From NCBI GenBank assembly GCA_002376715.1, contig DFOK01000077.1:1-38026 (forward strand): a stretch of DNA of 38,026 nucleotides, in the 5' to 3' direction. Positions 16,653 to 25,001 of the stretch are shown here, in pieces (positions within the stretch are counted from its first letter, which is position 1; each line of letters starts with the position of its first letter). The translations under genes were made by a program, and so were the position numbers. Origin of the DNA: Bacteroidales bacterium UBA3543 (GTDB lineage: Bacteria > Bacteroidota > Bacteroidia > Bacteroidales > UBA932). The notes beneath the pieces are model-generated. The model was not told the DNA's origin. It did not search any database and worked only from the letters and a program-made list of their open reading frames with translations.

Positions 16653-18101
16653 CTAAATTCTGGTCATATTCACTACATTCTCTACATGATGGGTGTGGGG
16701 AAACATATCCACCGGTTGTACTGCCGTGATCCGGTAGTGCTGCGAAAGTATTGCAAGGTCGCGTGCCTGAGTTGCGGGGTTGCAACTGACATATATTATC
16801 TCTTTTGGAGAGGTCTCCAGGAGCACCCGGGCCACATCCGGATGAATACCGGCTCTCGGAGGGTCAAGTACCACAATGTCAGGAGTGCCATTCTGCCGGA
16901 TAAATTCGGCATTTAGGAGATCCTTCATATCACCCGCGAAAAAGGCGGAATTCTCTATTGAGTTGATTTTTGCATTGAGTTTTGCGTCTTCGATGGCTTC
17001 AGGTACATATTCAATTCCCACCACTTTTGATGCCATAGATGAGAGGAAGAGCGCAATGGTACCGGTACCTGTGTAAAGATCGTAGATTACAGGTTTATAG
17101 CCCTCCGGCATCATTGAAATGGCCTCACGCGCATACTCTCTCACAACTGAGTAGAGACGATATGCTTGCTCCGAATTGGTTTGATAAAAGGATTTAGGGC
17201 CTATTTTAAATCGAAGGGACTCCATTTGCTCATAAATGGCATCTTCTCCTTTATAAAGAATACAGTCAAGGTCATTTATGGTATCATTTCCCTTGGGGTT
17301 AATCACATAATAAAGGGAGTTAATCTCAGGAAATGCCTCTGAAAGTGCATCCAGGAGGGCATTACGCTTACCGGAAGCCTCGCTCTCTTCATTATCCTCA
17401 GCCTCTTTGCCAAATACTACGATAACCATCAATTCCCCTGTAGATGTGGTGCGTACAATAAGCGTACGCATAAATCCGTGCTGTTCACGGAGGTCAAAGA
17501 AGCTCAAATTGTGCTTTAGCGCATACTCGCGTACAAACAGGCGCAGTGCGTTTGTTGGCTCGCGCTGCAAGTGACATTTGGTGAGGTCCAGCACTTTGTC
17601 AAACATTCCGCTGATATGGAATCCTACTCCGCAAAGTTCCTGCTCAGAGAGTGATTCGGGTTCCTCATCCGTGAGTATCCATCTGCGGTTGGAGAAGGTA
17701 TATTCTAGTTTATTACGGTATCCGACGGTTTTCTCGGAACATAGGATAGGGGAAATTTCCGGTAAATTGAGCCGACCGATTCTAACGAGTTGGTCTACAA
17801 CCTGCTGCTGTTTGTATTGCAATTGCATGGGGTAGGGGAGTGCCTGCCATTTACAGCCTCCGCATCTGCCAAAATGGCAGCAGAAAGGATCTATACGATG
17901 CGGAGAGGGGGCTACCAGGCGGGTGAGATATCCCTCCATATAGCCTCTTCTGATTCTGGAAACCTGTACATCCACCACATCTCCGGGAATTGCCTGAGGC
18001 ACAAAAAGTACTTTGCCATCAATATGAGCCAGCGCTTTGCCTTCGGCAGCAATTGATTCAATTGTAATATTCTGTAATAGTGGTTTTTTCTTTCTCGCCA
18101 T
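16653..18101 (-). CDS. rlmD: 23S rRNA (uracil-1939-C5)-methyltransferase type enzyme
   Basis: This 482-aa RNA m5U methyltransferase begins with a TRAM domain (VFVPQAIPGDVVDVQVSRIRRGYMEGYL). It then has the [4Fe-4S] cysteine cluster CCHFGRCGGCKW, the SAM-binding YDLYTGTGTIALFL, the VLDPPRAGIHPDV motif and the catalytic Cys in YVSCNPATQARDL. This is the RumA/RlmD arrangement; RlmC lacks the TRAM domain and TrmA also lacks the cluster. In Bacteroidota an enzyme of this type may modify U747, U1939 or both, so the exact target is inferred. A good TAnnTTTG promoter lies upstream and the barrel-protein gene follows. Confidence 0.9.
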   Translation of the reverse strand: MARKKKPLLQNITIESIAAEGKALAHIDGKVLFVPQAIPGDVVDVQVSRIRRGYMEGYLTRLVAPSPHRIDPFCCHFGRCGGCKWQALPYPMQLQYKQQQVVDQLVRIGRLNLPEISPILCSEKTVGYRNKLEYTFSNRRWILTDEEPESLSEQELCGVGFHISGMFDKVLDLTKCHLQREPTNALRLFVREYALKHNLSFFDLREQHGFMRTLIVRTTSTGELMVIVVFGKEAEDNEESEASGKRNALLDALSEAFPEINSLYYVINPKGNDTINDLDCILYKGEDAIYEQMESLRFKIGPKSFYQTNSEQAYRLYSVVREYAREAISMMPEGYKPVIYDLYTGTGTIALFLSSMASKVVGIEYVPEAIEDAKLNAKINSIENSAFFAGDMKDLLNAEFIRQNGTPDIVVLDPPRAGIHPDVARVLLETSPKEIIYVSCNPATQARDLAILSQHYRITAVQPVDMFPHTHHVENVVNMTRI

Positions 18102-18112
18102 TTGGTAAACTT

Positions 18113-18131
18113 TTTGCGAATCGCAAAGATA
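18113..18131 (-). promoter_or_regulatory. Promoter and inverted repeat upstream of rlmD
   Basis: TATCTTTG on the minus strand (18131 to 18124) is an exact -7 element 22 nt before the start. It overlaps a perfect inverted repeat TTTGCG-AAT-CGCAAA (18113-18127), which may be an operator or leader hairpin. Confidence 0.55.
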
Positions 18132-18207
18132 AAGATATTAAGAATCTTTTGCACAATAAAACAGATTTGTTATTTTTATACTCACAAACGATCCAATTTT
18201 CACGGTT

Positions 18208-19500
18208 ATGAAAAGGTTTTTTTCCATATTAGTTCTGTCATTGCTTGCAATGACTGCTCCTTTCGCTCATGCGAAAACCGAGAAGGGGCAAAATGATTTT
18301 TTTGTCATATACGGCAAAATAATCGATACAGATACACGATCTCCGCTTTATTTCGCTTCCATCAATCTTGACGGCACCAATATAGCCAACGTGACCAATT
18401 CAGAGGGTTTTTTCTCATTGAAACTGCCCCTGAATATTTCAGGTGAACGCACTGTTACAACAAGTTACCTCGGATATTTGTCAACTACTTTAAAAGTATC
18501 GGATTTTTCGGGTTCAAGCGACTCTAAGCCGTTGATAATAAGCATGAAAGCAGTTCCGTTGTCCCTTGATCCGGCCACAATCCGCGGTTATGATGCGCGC
18601 GCACTATTTTACGAGGCGTACAGCAATATCAAACACAATTATCCCCAGAAAGATGTCGGAATGACGGCATTTTACCGAGAGATGGTCAAAAAGGGCAGTA
18701 GTAGGTATCTATCTCTAAATGAGGCAATTATAGATATTGAAAAGGCTGCATACGACGACTTTTTCTCGATGGATAAAGCTGCCGTTTATAAAGGTCGCGG
18801 TAGCATCAACTACAATTCTAGTGATACTTTATTCATTCATTATCAGGGTGGTATAATGTCGGCGCTCTATGTGGACCTGGTCAAAAGGCCCTTTGCCGGA
18901 GTCTATTTCGAGTCTATTGACTATTATTACAATTTTAAAATGGGCCAGTCGACCATAATTGATGACAAATTCTTCTACGTGGTTGAATTTGACCAGAAAA
19001 CAAAAGATCCGGATGCATCGATTTTATACAGAGGTCGAATCTTCATCGAATCCGAATCACTCGCAATCGGTCGTATAGAGTTTGCAATGAATGTGGAGGG
19101 CCGTAAGGATGCCGGTAGTATTTTTGTCCCTAAAAAACCGGCAAATTTACGTGTTGACGTTGAACAGGCAACATATATTGTCAACTTCAAAGAATATGAC
19201 GATCTGTGGTACTATGATTATGCACGCCTGGAAGTAAAATTTTCAACCAGACGTAAACGCGCGATTTTTCGCAATTATTATTCCGTACTTTCTGAAATGG
19301 CTGTAACTGACCATAAGGTAGAAGGATTTAAAATCGATCCGGAAAAACGCATACGTTATAAAGACGTACTATCTGAAAGAGTAAAGGATTTCCAGGATGA
19401 CGGTTTCTGGGAACATTACAATATTATCGAGCCTGATGCCTCGATAGATGCCATTATCCGTAGGATTATACGACAATTGAATCGTAGGGAAAAGAATTAG
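18208..19500 (+). CDS. Exported protein with CarboxypepD_reg-like N-terminal domain
   Basis: This 430-aa protein has a clear signal peptide (MKRFFSILVLSLLAMTAPFAHA). The following 100 residues form a carboxypeptidase-regulatory-like beta-sandwich: GKIIDTDTRSPLYFASINLDGTN, then NSEGFFSLKLP and YLGYLSTTLKV. The larger C-terminal part (AFYREMVKKGSSRYLSLNEAIIDI and onward) is a pattern I know only from uncharacterised Bacteroidota periplasmic proteins. It has no TonB box or plug, so it is not a TonB receptor. It probably resides in the periplasm or at the outer membrane; function unknown. Confidence 0.75.
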   Translation: MKRFFSILVLSLLAMTAPFAHAKTEKGQNDFFVIYGKIIDTDTRSPLYFASINLDGTNIANVTNSEGFFSLKLPLNISGERTVTTSYLGYLSTTLKVSDFSGSSDSKPLIISMKAVPLSLDPATIRGYDARALFYEAYSNIKHNYPQKDVGMTAFYREMVKKGSSRYLSLNEAIIDIEKAAYDDFFSMDKAAVYKGRGSINYNSSDTLFIHYQGGIMSALYVDLVKRPFAGVYFESIDYYYNFKMGQSTIIDDKFFYVVEFDQKTKDPDASILYRGRIFIESESLAIGRIEFAMNVEGRKDAGSIFVPKKPANLRVDVEQATYIVNFKEYDDLWYYDYARLEVKFSTRRKRAIFRNYYSVLSEMAVTDHKVEGFKIDPEKRIRYKDVLSERVKDFQDDGFWEHYNIIEPDASIDAIIRRIIRQLNRREKN

Positions 19501-19530
19501 TCCATTTTTAACACAAGTTATATTATGTTA

Positions 19531-19574
19531 AATAGGATTTTGCTGGCCTAAACAGGGAGCAGAATCCTATTTTT
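19531..19574 (+). terminator. Intrinsic terminator after the CarboxypepD_reg-like gene
   Basis: AATAGGATT with TGCT pairs with AGCA and AATCCTATT around an interrupted loop and runs into TTTTT. It lies about 30 bp after the stop. The 170 bp from here to mnmE hold only the mnmE promoter. Confidence 0.75.
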
Positions 19575-19719
19575 CGATATGTGTCTGAAGAAATTCGCCC
19601 ACTCTCCCGCTCTACCTCGTTTTGTGGTAATCACGAACTTTACTTTCATATCTGCTGTTAAAACGCATAGTTTACGGATAAGATGAGAAGTAATAAAGGG
19701 AAATTAGCTTCATTTTGAC

Positions 19720-19727
19720 TATTTTTG
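19720..19727 (+). promoter_or_regulatory. Promoter -7 element of mnmE
   Basis: TATTTTTG matches TAnnTTTG exactly and ends 17 bp before the mnmE start codon. No clear -33 TTTG is seen. Confidence 0.5.
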
Positions 19728-19744
19728 TAAAAACAATGTAATAA

Positions 19745-21274
19745 ATGGAACAAGATACAATATGTGCTCTGGCAACCCCTTCCGGTAGCGGCGCGATAGC
19801 AGTTATAAGGGTTAGTGGCAATAAGTCGCTGGAGATAACGGACAAAATCTTCAAAAGCGGCAGAAATGACTCTCTAAAGGCTGCGGAAGGCTATTCCGTC
19901 AGATACGGCACAATCTTCAATGAAGAAGAAGTCATAGATCAGGTGCTCATCACGGTATTCCGCTCTCCAGCCTCATATACAGGTGAGGATTCGGTGGAAA
20001 TTTCCTGCCACTGCTCCCCTTTCATTGTCAAAGAAATCCTGTCGTTGCTGGTAAAAAACGGCTCCAGAATGGCATTAGCGGGCGAATTTACCCAAAGAGC
20101 CTTTCTCAACGGCAAGATGGACCTTGCGCAGGCTGAAGCGGTAGCCGACCTGATAGCCTCTGAGACTGCCAGTGCGCATCGCGTGGCACTCTCTCAGATG
20201 AGGGGCGGATTCTCTTCCGAACTCTCTTCGATGCGGGCCAGCCTGCTGGAAATAGTGGCGCTGATGGAGCTGGAGCTGGATTTCAGCGAAGAAGAGGTGG
20301 AATTTGCCGACCGCAAACATCTTCGTTCGCTACTCGATGAGACACTGGCTCATATTGGGGAACTGATTTCAGGTTTCAAGCTCGGGAATGTGATTAAAAA
20401 CGGCATACCGGTGGCAATTGCAGGCGCCACAAATACCGGCAAAAGCACCCTTTTAAACGCCATCCTTGGCGAAGAAAGGGCCATCGTCTCCCCTATCCAC
20501 GGCACTACCCGCGATTTTATAGAAGATACGGTCAATATCGACGGCACTCTCTTCAGGTTTATCGATACTGCCGGTATTAGGAAAACTCACGAAACTCTCG
20601 AAAACATCGGCATAGAGCGCACTTTTGAGAAGATACGCCAGGCCACCGTGGTATTGCTTATGCTGGATGCCACCCGTCCCGATAATTTCGACGATTCAAT
20701 AAATACGCTTACCTTGAAGGTTAATCAGTCGCAACAAAAGGTTATTGTTCTCATCAACAAATGTGATCTTGTGCTTGATTTGCCGAAATCGGGCAAGGAA
20801 ACAGTATCGGTAAAAGATACGATATTGGGCGAAGATGAAATATCGGGTAGAGATGCAATGTCGGGCAAGTATGCTATCGAGGTGGATGATATTGACGCGA
20901 TTCTTGGCAAATATGTGGAGAATGTAAGGGAATATGCCGCCTCGGCAGGCCTCTCCCCTACTGCAATTATCCCCATTTCGGCAGGTAAACGCCTTGGACT
21001 TGACTCCATTAAGAAAACACTGCACTCTATCTGTTCAATCGGCGTAACTAACAGTAACTCAGTGCTTGTAACAAACTTGCGACATTTTGAAGCCCTCAAA
21101 AATGCACATTCCGCCCTCACACGCGTTGCAGAGGGCCTGGAGAGCACTCTACCCACCGATCTCCTGACTCAGGACCTCCGCGAAGCCCTCCACCATCTCG
21201 GCACCATCACCGGTGCGATTACCACTGACGAGGTACTTGGGGAGATCTTTGGACGGTTTTGTATAGGAAAATAA
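19745..21274 (+). CDS. mnmE: tRNA modification GTPase MnmE with enlarged G domain
   Basis: This 509-aa protein has all MnmE parts. The N-terminal folate-binding domain begins TICALATPSGSGAIAVIRVSG. A helical domain follows, then the inserted G domain with G1 GATNTGKS (227-234), G3 DTAG (274-277) and G4 NKCD (338-341). The C-terminal Cys motif is FCIGK at the very end. With MnmG it makes the 5-carboxymethylaminomethyl modification of wobble uridine in tRNA. The usual length is about 450-465 aa; the excess is an insertion right after NKCD, built of 18-bp repeats. All catalytic motifs are intact, so it is probably functional. It is the last core gene before the mobile element. Confidence 0.96.
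   Translation: MEQDTICALATPSGSGAIAVIRVSGNKSLEITDKIFKSGRNDSLKAAEGYSVRYGTIFNEEEVIDQVLITVFRSPASYTGEDSVEISCHCSPFIVKEILSLLVKNGSRMALAGEFTQRAFLNGKMDLAQAEAVADLIASETASAHRVALSQMRGGFSSELSSMRASLLEIVALMELELDFSEEEVEFADRKHLRSLLDETLAHIGELISGFKLGNVIKNGIPVAIAGATNTGKSTLLNAILGEERAIVSPIHGTTRDFIEDTVNIDGTLFRFIDTAGIRKTHETLENIGIERTFEKIRQATVVLLMLDATRPDNFDDSINTLTLKVNQSQQKVIVLINKCDLVLDLPKSGKETVSVKDTILGEDEISGRDAMSGKYAIEVDDIDAILGKYVENVREYAASAGLSPTAIIPISAGKRLGLDSIKKTLHSICSIGVTNSNSVLVTNLRHFEALKNAHSALTRVAEGLESTLPTDLLTQDLREALHHLGTITGAITTDEVLGEIFGRFCIGK
20780..20869 (+). repeat. Five degenerate 18-bp tandem units inside mnmE
   Basis: The reading frame here decodes as consecutive hexapeptides LPKSGK, ETVSVK, DTILGE, DEISGR, DAMSGK (residues 346-375). 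The DNA units such as GATGAAATATCGGGTAGA and GATGCAATGTCGGGCAAG are clearly related. The repeat expands the loop between the G4 and G5 motifs without breaking the frame. Confidence 0.75.
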
Positions 21275-21355
21275 GTACACCGAAACACCTTCTACACACT
21301 CCGTACAAAAGGGCGTAACTCTCACATAATCAACTGAAAAATGTTGAAAACTTTT

Positions 21356-21388
21356 CCCGGTTAGTTTGGTCTAATTCGGGATTTTTTT
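21356..21388 (+). terminator. Intrinsic terminator of mnmE
   Basis: CCCGGTTAG pairs with CTAATTCGGG (one bulged T, one G-T pair) around a 6-nt loop and is followed by seven T. It closes the core region; mobile-element promoter sequence begins within a few bases. Confidence 0.75.
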
Positions 21389-21390
21389 GC

Positions 21391-21426
21391 TATATTTGAA
21401 CCACATTTGAACCACGCGTGGTTCAA
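21391..21426 (+). promoter_or_regulatory. Promoter overlapping a 20-bp perfect palindrome at the island's left edge
   Basis: TATATTTG (21391-21398) is an exact -7 element. It overlaps a half-site TTGAACCAC (21396-21404), and 11 bp further the perfect palindrome TTGAACCACGCGTGGTTCAA (21407-21426) contains the same half-site twice. This layout fits an operator for an autorepressor or an integrase/excisionase binding region. About 137 bp of leader without a gene follows before the first island gene. Confidence 0.6.
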
Positions 21427-21562
21427 GGTTGTGGAGGGGGTACGCCAAAGTGCAGAACCTTACACGGATTTACATAGATTTACAAACCTGTACCCAATTG
21501 GAGAGGTAAAACCGCATAACCGAGGTCCCAGACCTCATAACTGCCGAAAAGTTGTAAAACTT

Positions 21563-22627
21563 ATGCACCCAGTCACGAGAAAATGCCCCTGCTGCGGCAG
21601 CGCGTTTACGACGGACAATCTGAAGCGGAAGTACTGCTCAGATACCTGCCGGAACACGCACCAGATGCGAAAGAAGCGAGCCCGTACTAAGGCCCGCAAG
21701 GCTCGCATCGAAACATCCGCCGCTCGGGAGGCGCTCGAAGGGAAGACACATCTCTCCATTTCCGAAGCCGCTAAATTTCTCGGAGTAAGCCGGCCCACAC
21801 TTTATGCCAGGATCGAGCAAGGGGAACTCACTCCCCTGCGCGTATCCACACGTACCGTAAGGATTCCCATCGAACAACTCGAGACAAGCACCCAGATGCA
21901 GCCCAAGCCTACGAAAGGCGACTTCTCCTCGCTTATTTCAAAGGCCGATGTCCTGAGCAAGTACGACATATCCGAGCGCTGGCTGTACAAATGCCTAAAA
22001 GAAGAAGGCATCAGACCCAAACTCATCAAAGGCGTCTCCTTCCTGCCCAAGCCGGACATCGAACGGATGTTCAAACCCAAGCCGGTCTACAATCCGGACG
22101 AATGGATCGATGCGGAGGACCTTATAAATAAGGAAGGGCTGGCCCGCAAATACATTTCCGATTTCGCACGTCGCAAAGCCATCCCCTGCCGCCGTATAGG
22201 ACGGACGCTGCTTGTCAGCAAGAAGGAATGGGAGAAGGCGCACATCTTTCAAGGTGACAGAGACAAGAACTACCTCACCGTTGACCAGGCGAAGAAGCAC
22301 TACCGCATTGGCCAGCAAACCTTCTACGACAAAACAAACGAGGCCGGAGTTGAAGGCATCCGCCAGGGCAACCGTGTCTATTATCGGATTGTGGACCTCG
22401 ACCGCCTCTTCAAAGACAAAACCCCGAAAATCCCCGCTGAGATTCGCAAGAATTACATGCGCAGCGGCGACGCACTCAAATACTACCACCTCGGCCAGAA
22501 GCGCTTCAGCGAAGAAACACAGGCCGCAGGCGTGACCAAAGTCCGGACGGAAGGCAACTACGTCTGGTACAAGAAAGACGAATTGGATAAACTCTTCAAA
22601 AAGATAAGCGACAATGGGAGTAACTAA
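21563..22627 (+). CDS. Zinc-finger plus five-fold excisionase-like HTH protein
   Basis: This 354-aa protein starts at 21563 (MHPVTRKCPCCG); the longer frame begins with a TTG inside the palindrome. A four-Cys cluster (C8, C10 or C11, C25, C29) resembles the FCS/YHS-like zinc ribbon often fused to HTH proteins. It is followed by a basic linker and five MerR/excisionase-like (HTH_17) units at about 63-106 (LSISEAAKFLGVSRPTLYARI), 123-170, 181-226, 237-283 (YLTVDQAKKHYRIGQQTFYDK) and 298-345. Each unit ends with a strand-turn-strand wing (for example NRVYYRIVDLDRLF). The stop overlaps the integrase start by 14 bp, so both are translationally coupled. A role as a directionality factor or att-site organiser is inferred. 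Confidence 0.8.
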   Translation: MHPVTRKCPCCGSAFTTDNLKRKYCSDTCRNTHQMRKKRARTKARKARIETSAAREALEGKTHLSISEAAKFLGVSRPTLYARIEQGELTPLRVSTRTVRIPIEQLETSTQMQPKPTKGDFSSLISKADVLSKYDISERWLYKCLKEEGIRPKLIKGVSFLPKPDIERMFKPKPVYNPDEWIDAEDLINKEGLARKYISDFARRKAIPCRRIGRTLLVSKKEWEKAHIFQGDRDKNYLTVDQAKKHYRIGQQTFYDKTNEAGVEGIRQGNRVYYRIVDLDRLFKDKTPKIPAEIRKNYMRSGDALKYYHLGQKRFSEETQAAGVTKVRTEGNYVWYKKDELDKLFKKISDNGSN

Positions 22628-23723
22628 AGTAACACTTCGAAAGCGGCTGCTGCCAAGCGGCAAGATTACCCTCTATCTGGACTTCTACCCGCCCCTGAGA
22701 GACCCGCACTCACGCAAGTACGTCCGGCACGAATACCTGGGCATATACCTCGTAAACAAGCCCCGTTTCCAGAGCGACAAGGACGCCAACAAGGAAAAGA
22801 TAGCCCAGGCCGAAGCCATCCGGTCCGAGCGCGAACTGGCCATCATTCGCGGCCAGTACGACTTCCTGGACAAGACCAAGCTGAAGATGGACTTCCTCGC
22901 CTACTTCAAAACCAAGCTGGATACGAAGGACCAGAAATGGATTCGCGTCTACGACCACTTCAGCAACTACTGCGGAGGCGTATGCAAGATGGGCGACATC
23001 ACCGTCCCCTTCTGCGAAGGCTTCCGTGAATACCTGCTGAATGCCAAGCAACTCAAGCACCCTGACAAACAGCTCGCCCAGAACTCCGCAGCCGGATACT
23101 GGTCCACCTTCCGCGGCTTCCTCAAAATCGCTTATCAGGAGAAACTGCTGCAGGAGAACGTCAACGACTACCTGGAGACCATCGATGCCGTAGATGGCCG
23201 CCGGGAGTTCCTCACGCTGGAAGAAGTGCGCCAACTGGCCGCCACGCCCTGCGACACTCCCGATCTCAAGAACGCCTCCCTGTTCAGCTGCCTTACCGGT
23301 TTACGTATCAGCGACATCCTCGCCCTCAATTGGAGCAACATTGTAAAAGCAACCGACGGAGGCTGGTGTATCCGCATCAAGACCGAGAAGACCGACACCG
23401 AGGCCACCCTTCCACTCTCCCAGGAAGCCTACGAACTCTGCGGCACGCCCGGCACCGGACTCGTCTTCAAGAACCTCAAGCGCCACTACACACAGAAGCC
23501 GCTCCAGGACTGGCTCAAGGATGCCGGCATCACCAAACACATCACCTTCCACTGCTTCCGTCATACCTTCGCCACCCTCCAGGTCAACGAAGGCACCGAC
23601 ATATACACCGTCTCCCACCTGCTCACCCACGCCAACGTCGGAACGACGCAGATTTACGCCGACATCGTGGACAAGAGCAAGAGAGACGCAGTTGAACGCA
23701 TTAAGATAAAGGAGGACAAATAG
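22614..23723 (+). CDS. Tyrosine recombinase/integrase (Bacteroidota mobile-element type)
   Basis: This 369-aa tyrosine recombinase has the N-terminal arm-binding domain typical of Bacteroidota elements (TLRKRLLPSGKITLYLDFYPP), a SAM-like core-binding domain (about 90-190) and a catalytic domain. The catalytic set is complete: Arg231 in TGLRISD, a Lys at 256 or 259, His313 and Arg316 in HCFRH, His339 in LLTHANVGTTQ, and the nucleophile Tyr348 in QIYADI. It cuts and rejoins DNA at the element's attachment sites. It overlaps the upstream HTH gene and is followed 2 bp later by a hypothetical gene, so the three are one unit. Confidence 0.95.
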   Translation: MGVTKVTLRKRLLPSGKITLYLDFYPPLRDPHSRKYVRHEYLGIYLVNKPRFQSDKDANKEKIAQAEAIRSERELAIIRGQYDFLDKTKLKMDFLAYFKTKLDTKDQKWIRVYDHFSNYCGGVCKMGDITVPFCEGFREYLLNAKQLKHPDKQLAQNSAAGYWSTFRGFLKIAYQEKLLQENVNDYLETIDAVDGRREFLTLEEVRQLAATPCDTPDLKNASLFSCLTGLRISDILALNWSNIVKATDGGWCIRIKTEKTDTEATLPLSQEAYELCGTPGTGLVFKNLKRHYTQKPLQDWLKDAGITKHITFHCFRHTFATLQVNEGTDIYTVSHLLTHANVGTTQIYADIVDKSKRDAVERIKIKEDK

Positions 23724-23725
23724 CA

Positions 23726-24745
23726 ATGGCGAAGACAAACATCAATAAGATGCTCAGCCTGGAGCTGAATCCATCGACCGACGAGCAACATTCCCAGTTG
23801 TGGTATGAACAGCAGTTGGCCGTTACGCAAGAGGTCGCTTTCTCCTATCCTGAAGCCTATGCGCTGGATTTCAATCTGCCTATCGTATCGGTTAAAGTGA
23901 AATACTTCAAACGGCTGTTGGACAATGTCATTAACACCGAACTAAACGAGGCCTTCACCAAGGCGGATACCGGCACGAAGAACATGGCGGCATATCTCGC
24001 TGTCAACCTTCACCGTGAAGTCGTCAGCCGCCTCAACAAGCTGAAGGATTCCGTCTCCAAAGGCGGGTATTCCATAGCCGATCTGCAGGATGCGAGAGAC
24101 TACTCCGCCGACAAACGACGCTTCGAGTTCATCTACCTGTTCAATTACCTGATACAAGCCTCCATCAAGCAGTATATGGAGTTCCAGGAGAGGTTCAAAG
24201 ACAAACTGCCTGCCGGACAGATTTATGGCCTTCCCTTCTTTTATAACGAGGTGCTTGCCTGTCCGGTTCCGTCACCGGCCTATGTTCGACCCCTTGTCGC
24301 TGCGGCCGCTGCTCCCGCGGCAGTCGAATCCGCACCTGAGAACCAGGAAGAGAAGAAGCCGTCAATCGAATCCTTCACCTGCGTAAACATAGCGCGGAAC
24401 GGAGAATGCGTCAAGGACCTTTACAATGCGCTGCTGAAAATCGAGAAACTGATAGACTCCTCCACGAAATACATCGACTTCAAGAAGGTGTTCACCGGAG
24501 GCACTGTCACGGTTCCCGTCAAATGGATCGGGACCGCCACCGAGCTGTACTACTTCATCAAATACATCTACGCGGACAAGCATTACCTGGCCGATGTCAA
24601 CAAGCAGCAATGGAACATAGCCTGCAAATGCTTCGTTGACAAGGATGGCAACGCATTCGTTCCCGCCAAACTCAAATCGCTCAAGACGCCCGCCAAGAAG
24701 AGCAAAGACGCCATAGAGAAGTGCGGAAACCTTCTCTGCGCATAG
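23726..24745 (+). CDS. Hypothetical mobile-element protein with RteC-like C-terminal region
   Basis: This 339-aa protein has two parts joined by an Ala/Pro/Glu-rich linker (AAAAAPAAVESAPENQEEKK region, about 193-213). The N-terminal half is helical (IVSVKVKYFKRLLDNVINTEL and FIYLFNYLIQASIKQYMEFQERF). The C-terminal part, with VPVKWIGTATELYYFIKYIY, resembles the W-x-G-x-x-x-E-L-x-x-L/F pattern found at the C-terminus of RteC-type excision regulators and other Bacteroides transposon proteins. I cannot assign it firmly. It starts 2 bp after the integrase and is followed by a strong terminator, so it closes the integration operon; a regulatory role in excision is a reasonable guess. Confidence 0.65.
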   Translation: MAKTNINKMLSLELNPSTDEQHSQLWYEQQLAVTQEVAFSYPEAYALDFNLPIVSVKVKYFKRLLDNVINTELNEAFTKADTGTKNMAAYLAVNLHREVVSRLNKLKDSVSKGGYSIADLQDARDYSADKRRFEFIYLFNYLIQASIKQYMEFQERFKDKLPAGQIYGLPFFYNEVLACPVPSPAYVRPLVAAAAAPAAVESAPENQEEKKPSIESFTCVNIARNGECVKDLYNALLKIEKLIDSSTKYIDFKKVFTGGTVTVPVKWIGTATELYYFIKYIYADKHYLADVNKQQWNIACKCFVDKDGNAFVPAKLKSLKTPAKKSKDAIEKCGNLLCA

Positions 24746-24783
24746 TCTACGCTCCTTACCTCGTAATTATTTTACAAACCATC

Positions 24784-24813
24784 GCCACCGTTCAATCCGT
24801 TCGGTGGCTTTTT
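24784..24813 (+). terminator. Intrinsic terminator of the integration operon
   Basis: GCCACCG (24784-24790) and CGGTGGC (24802-24808) form a perfect 7-bp stem with an 11-nt loop, followed by TTTTT. Confidence 0.85.
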
Positions 24814-24831
24814 CTTGCCGATTATTTCGGA

Positions 24832-24904
24832 CTCTACGCTCTACGATGCACTCCGTAGAGTATTCTATACGCGTAAATCGCTGATTTCAAGTAAATTATT
24901 TTTG
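24832..24904 (+). promoter_or_regulatory. CTCTACG repeats and promoter upstream of the small HTH gene
   Basis: CTCTACG occurs twice in tandem (24832-24838 and 24839-24845) and once inverted as CGTAGAG (24854-24860). TATTTTTG, an exact -7 element, follows at 24897-24904. The arrangement looks like an operator region for a DNA-binding protein, possibly the HTH protein encoded downstream. Confidence 0.5.
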
Positions 24905-25001
24905 TGACGTGGTTTTGCACGAAACAAAGTTGCACCGCGACGAAACCACCGACCTGCAGCCACTATCTGTGCAACTGAGCGAGGCTGGCAGGTACTTTAA
25001 A

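Noticed and set aside
21275..21355. Insertion of the element into the 3' end of mnmE itself
   Set aside because: mnmE keeps its natural C-terminal FCIGK and is followed by its own terminator, so the coding end is not visibly replaced, although a very short att core at the stop codon cannot be excluded.
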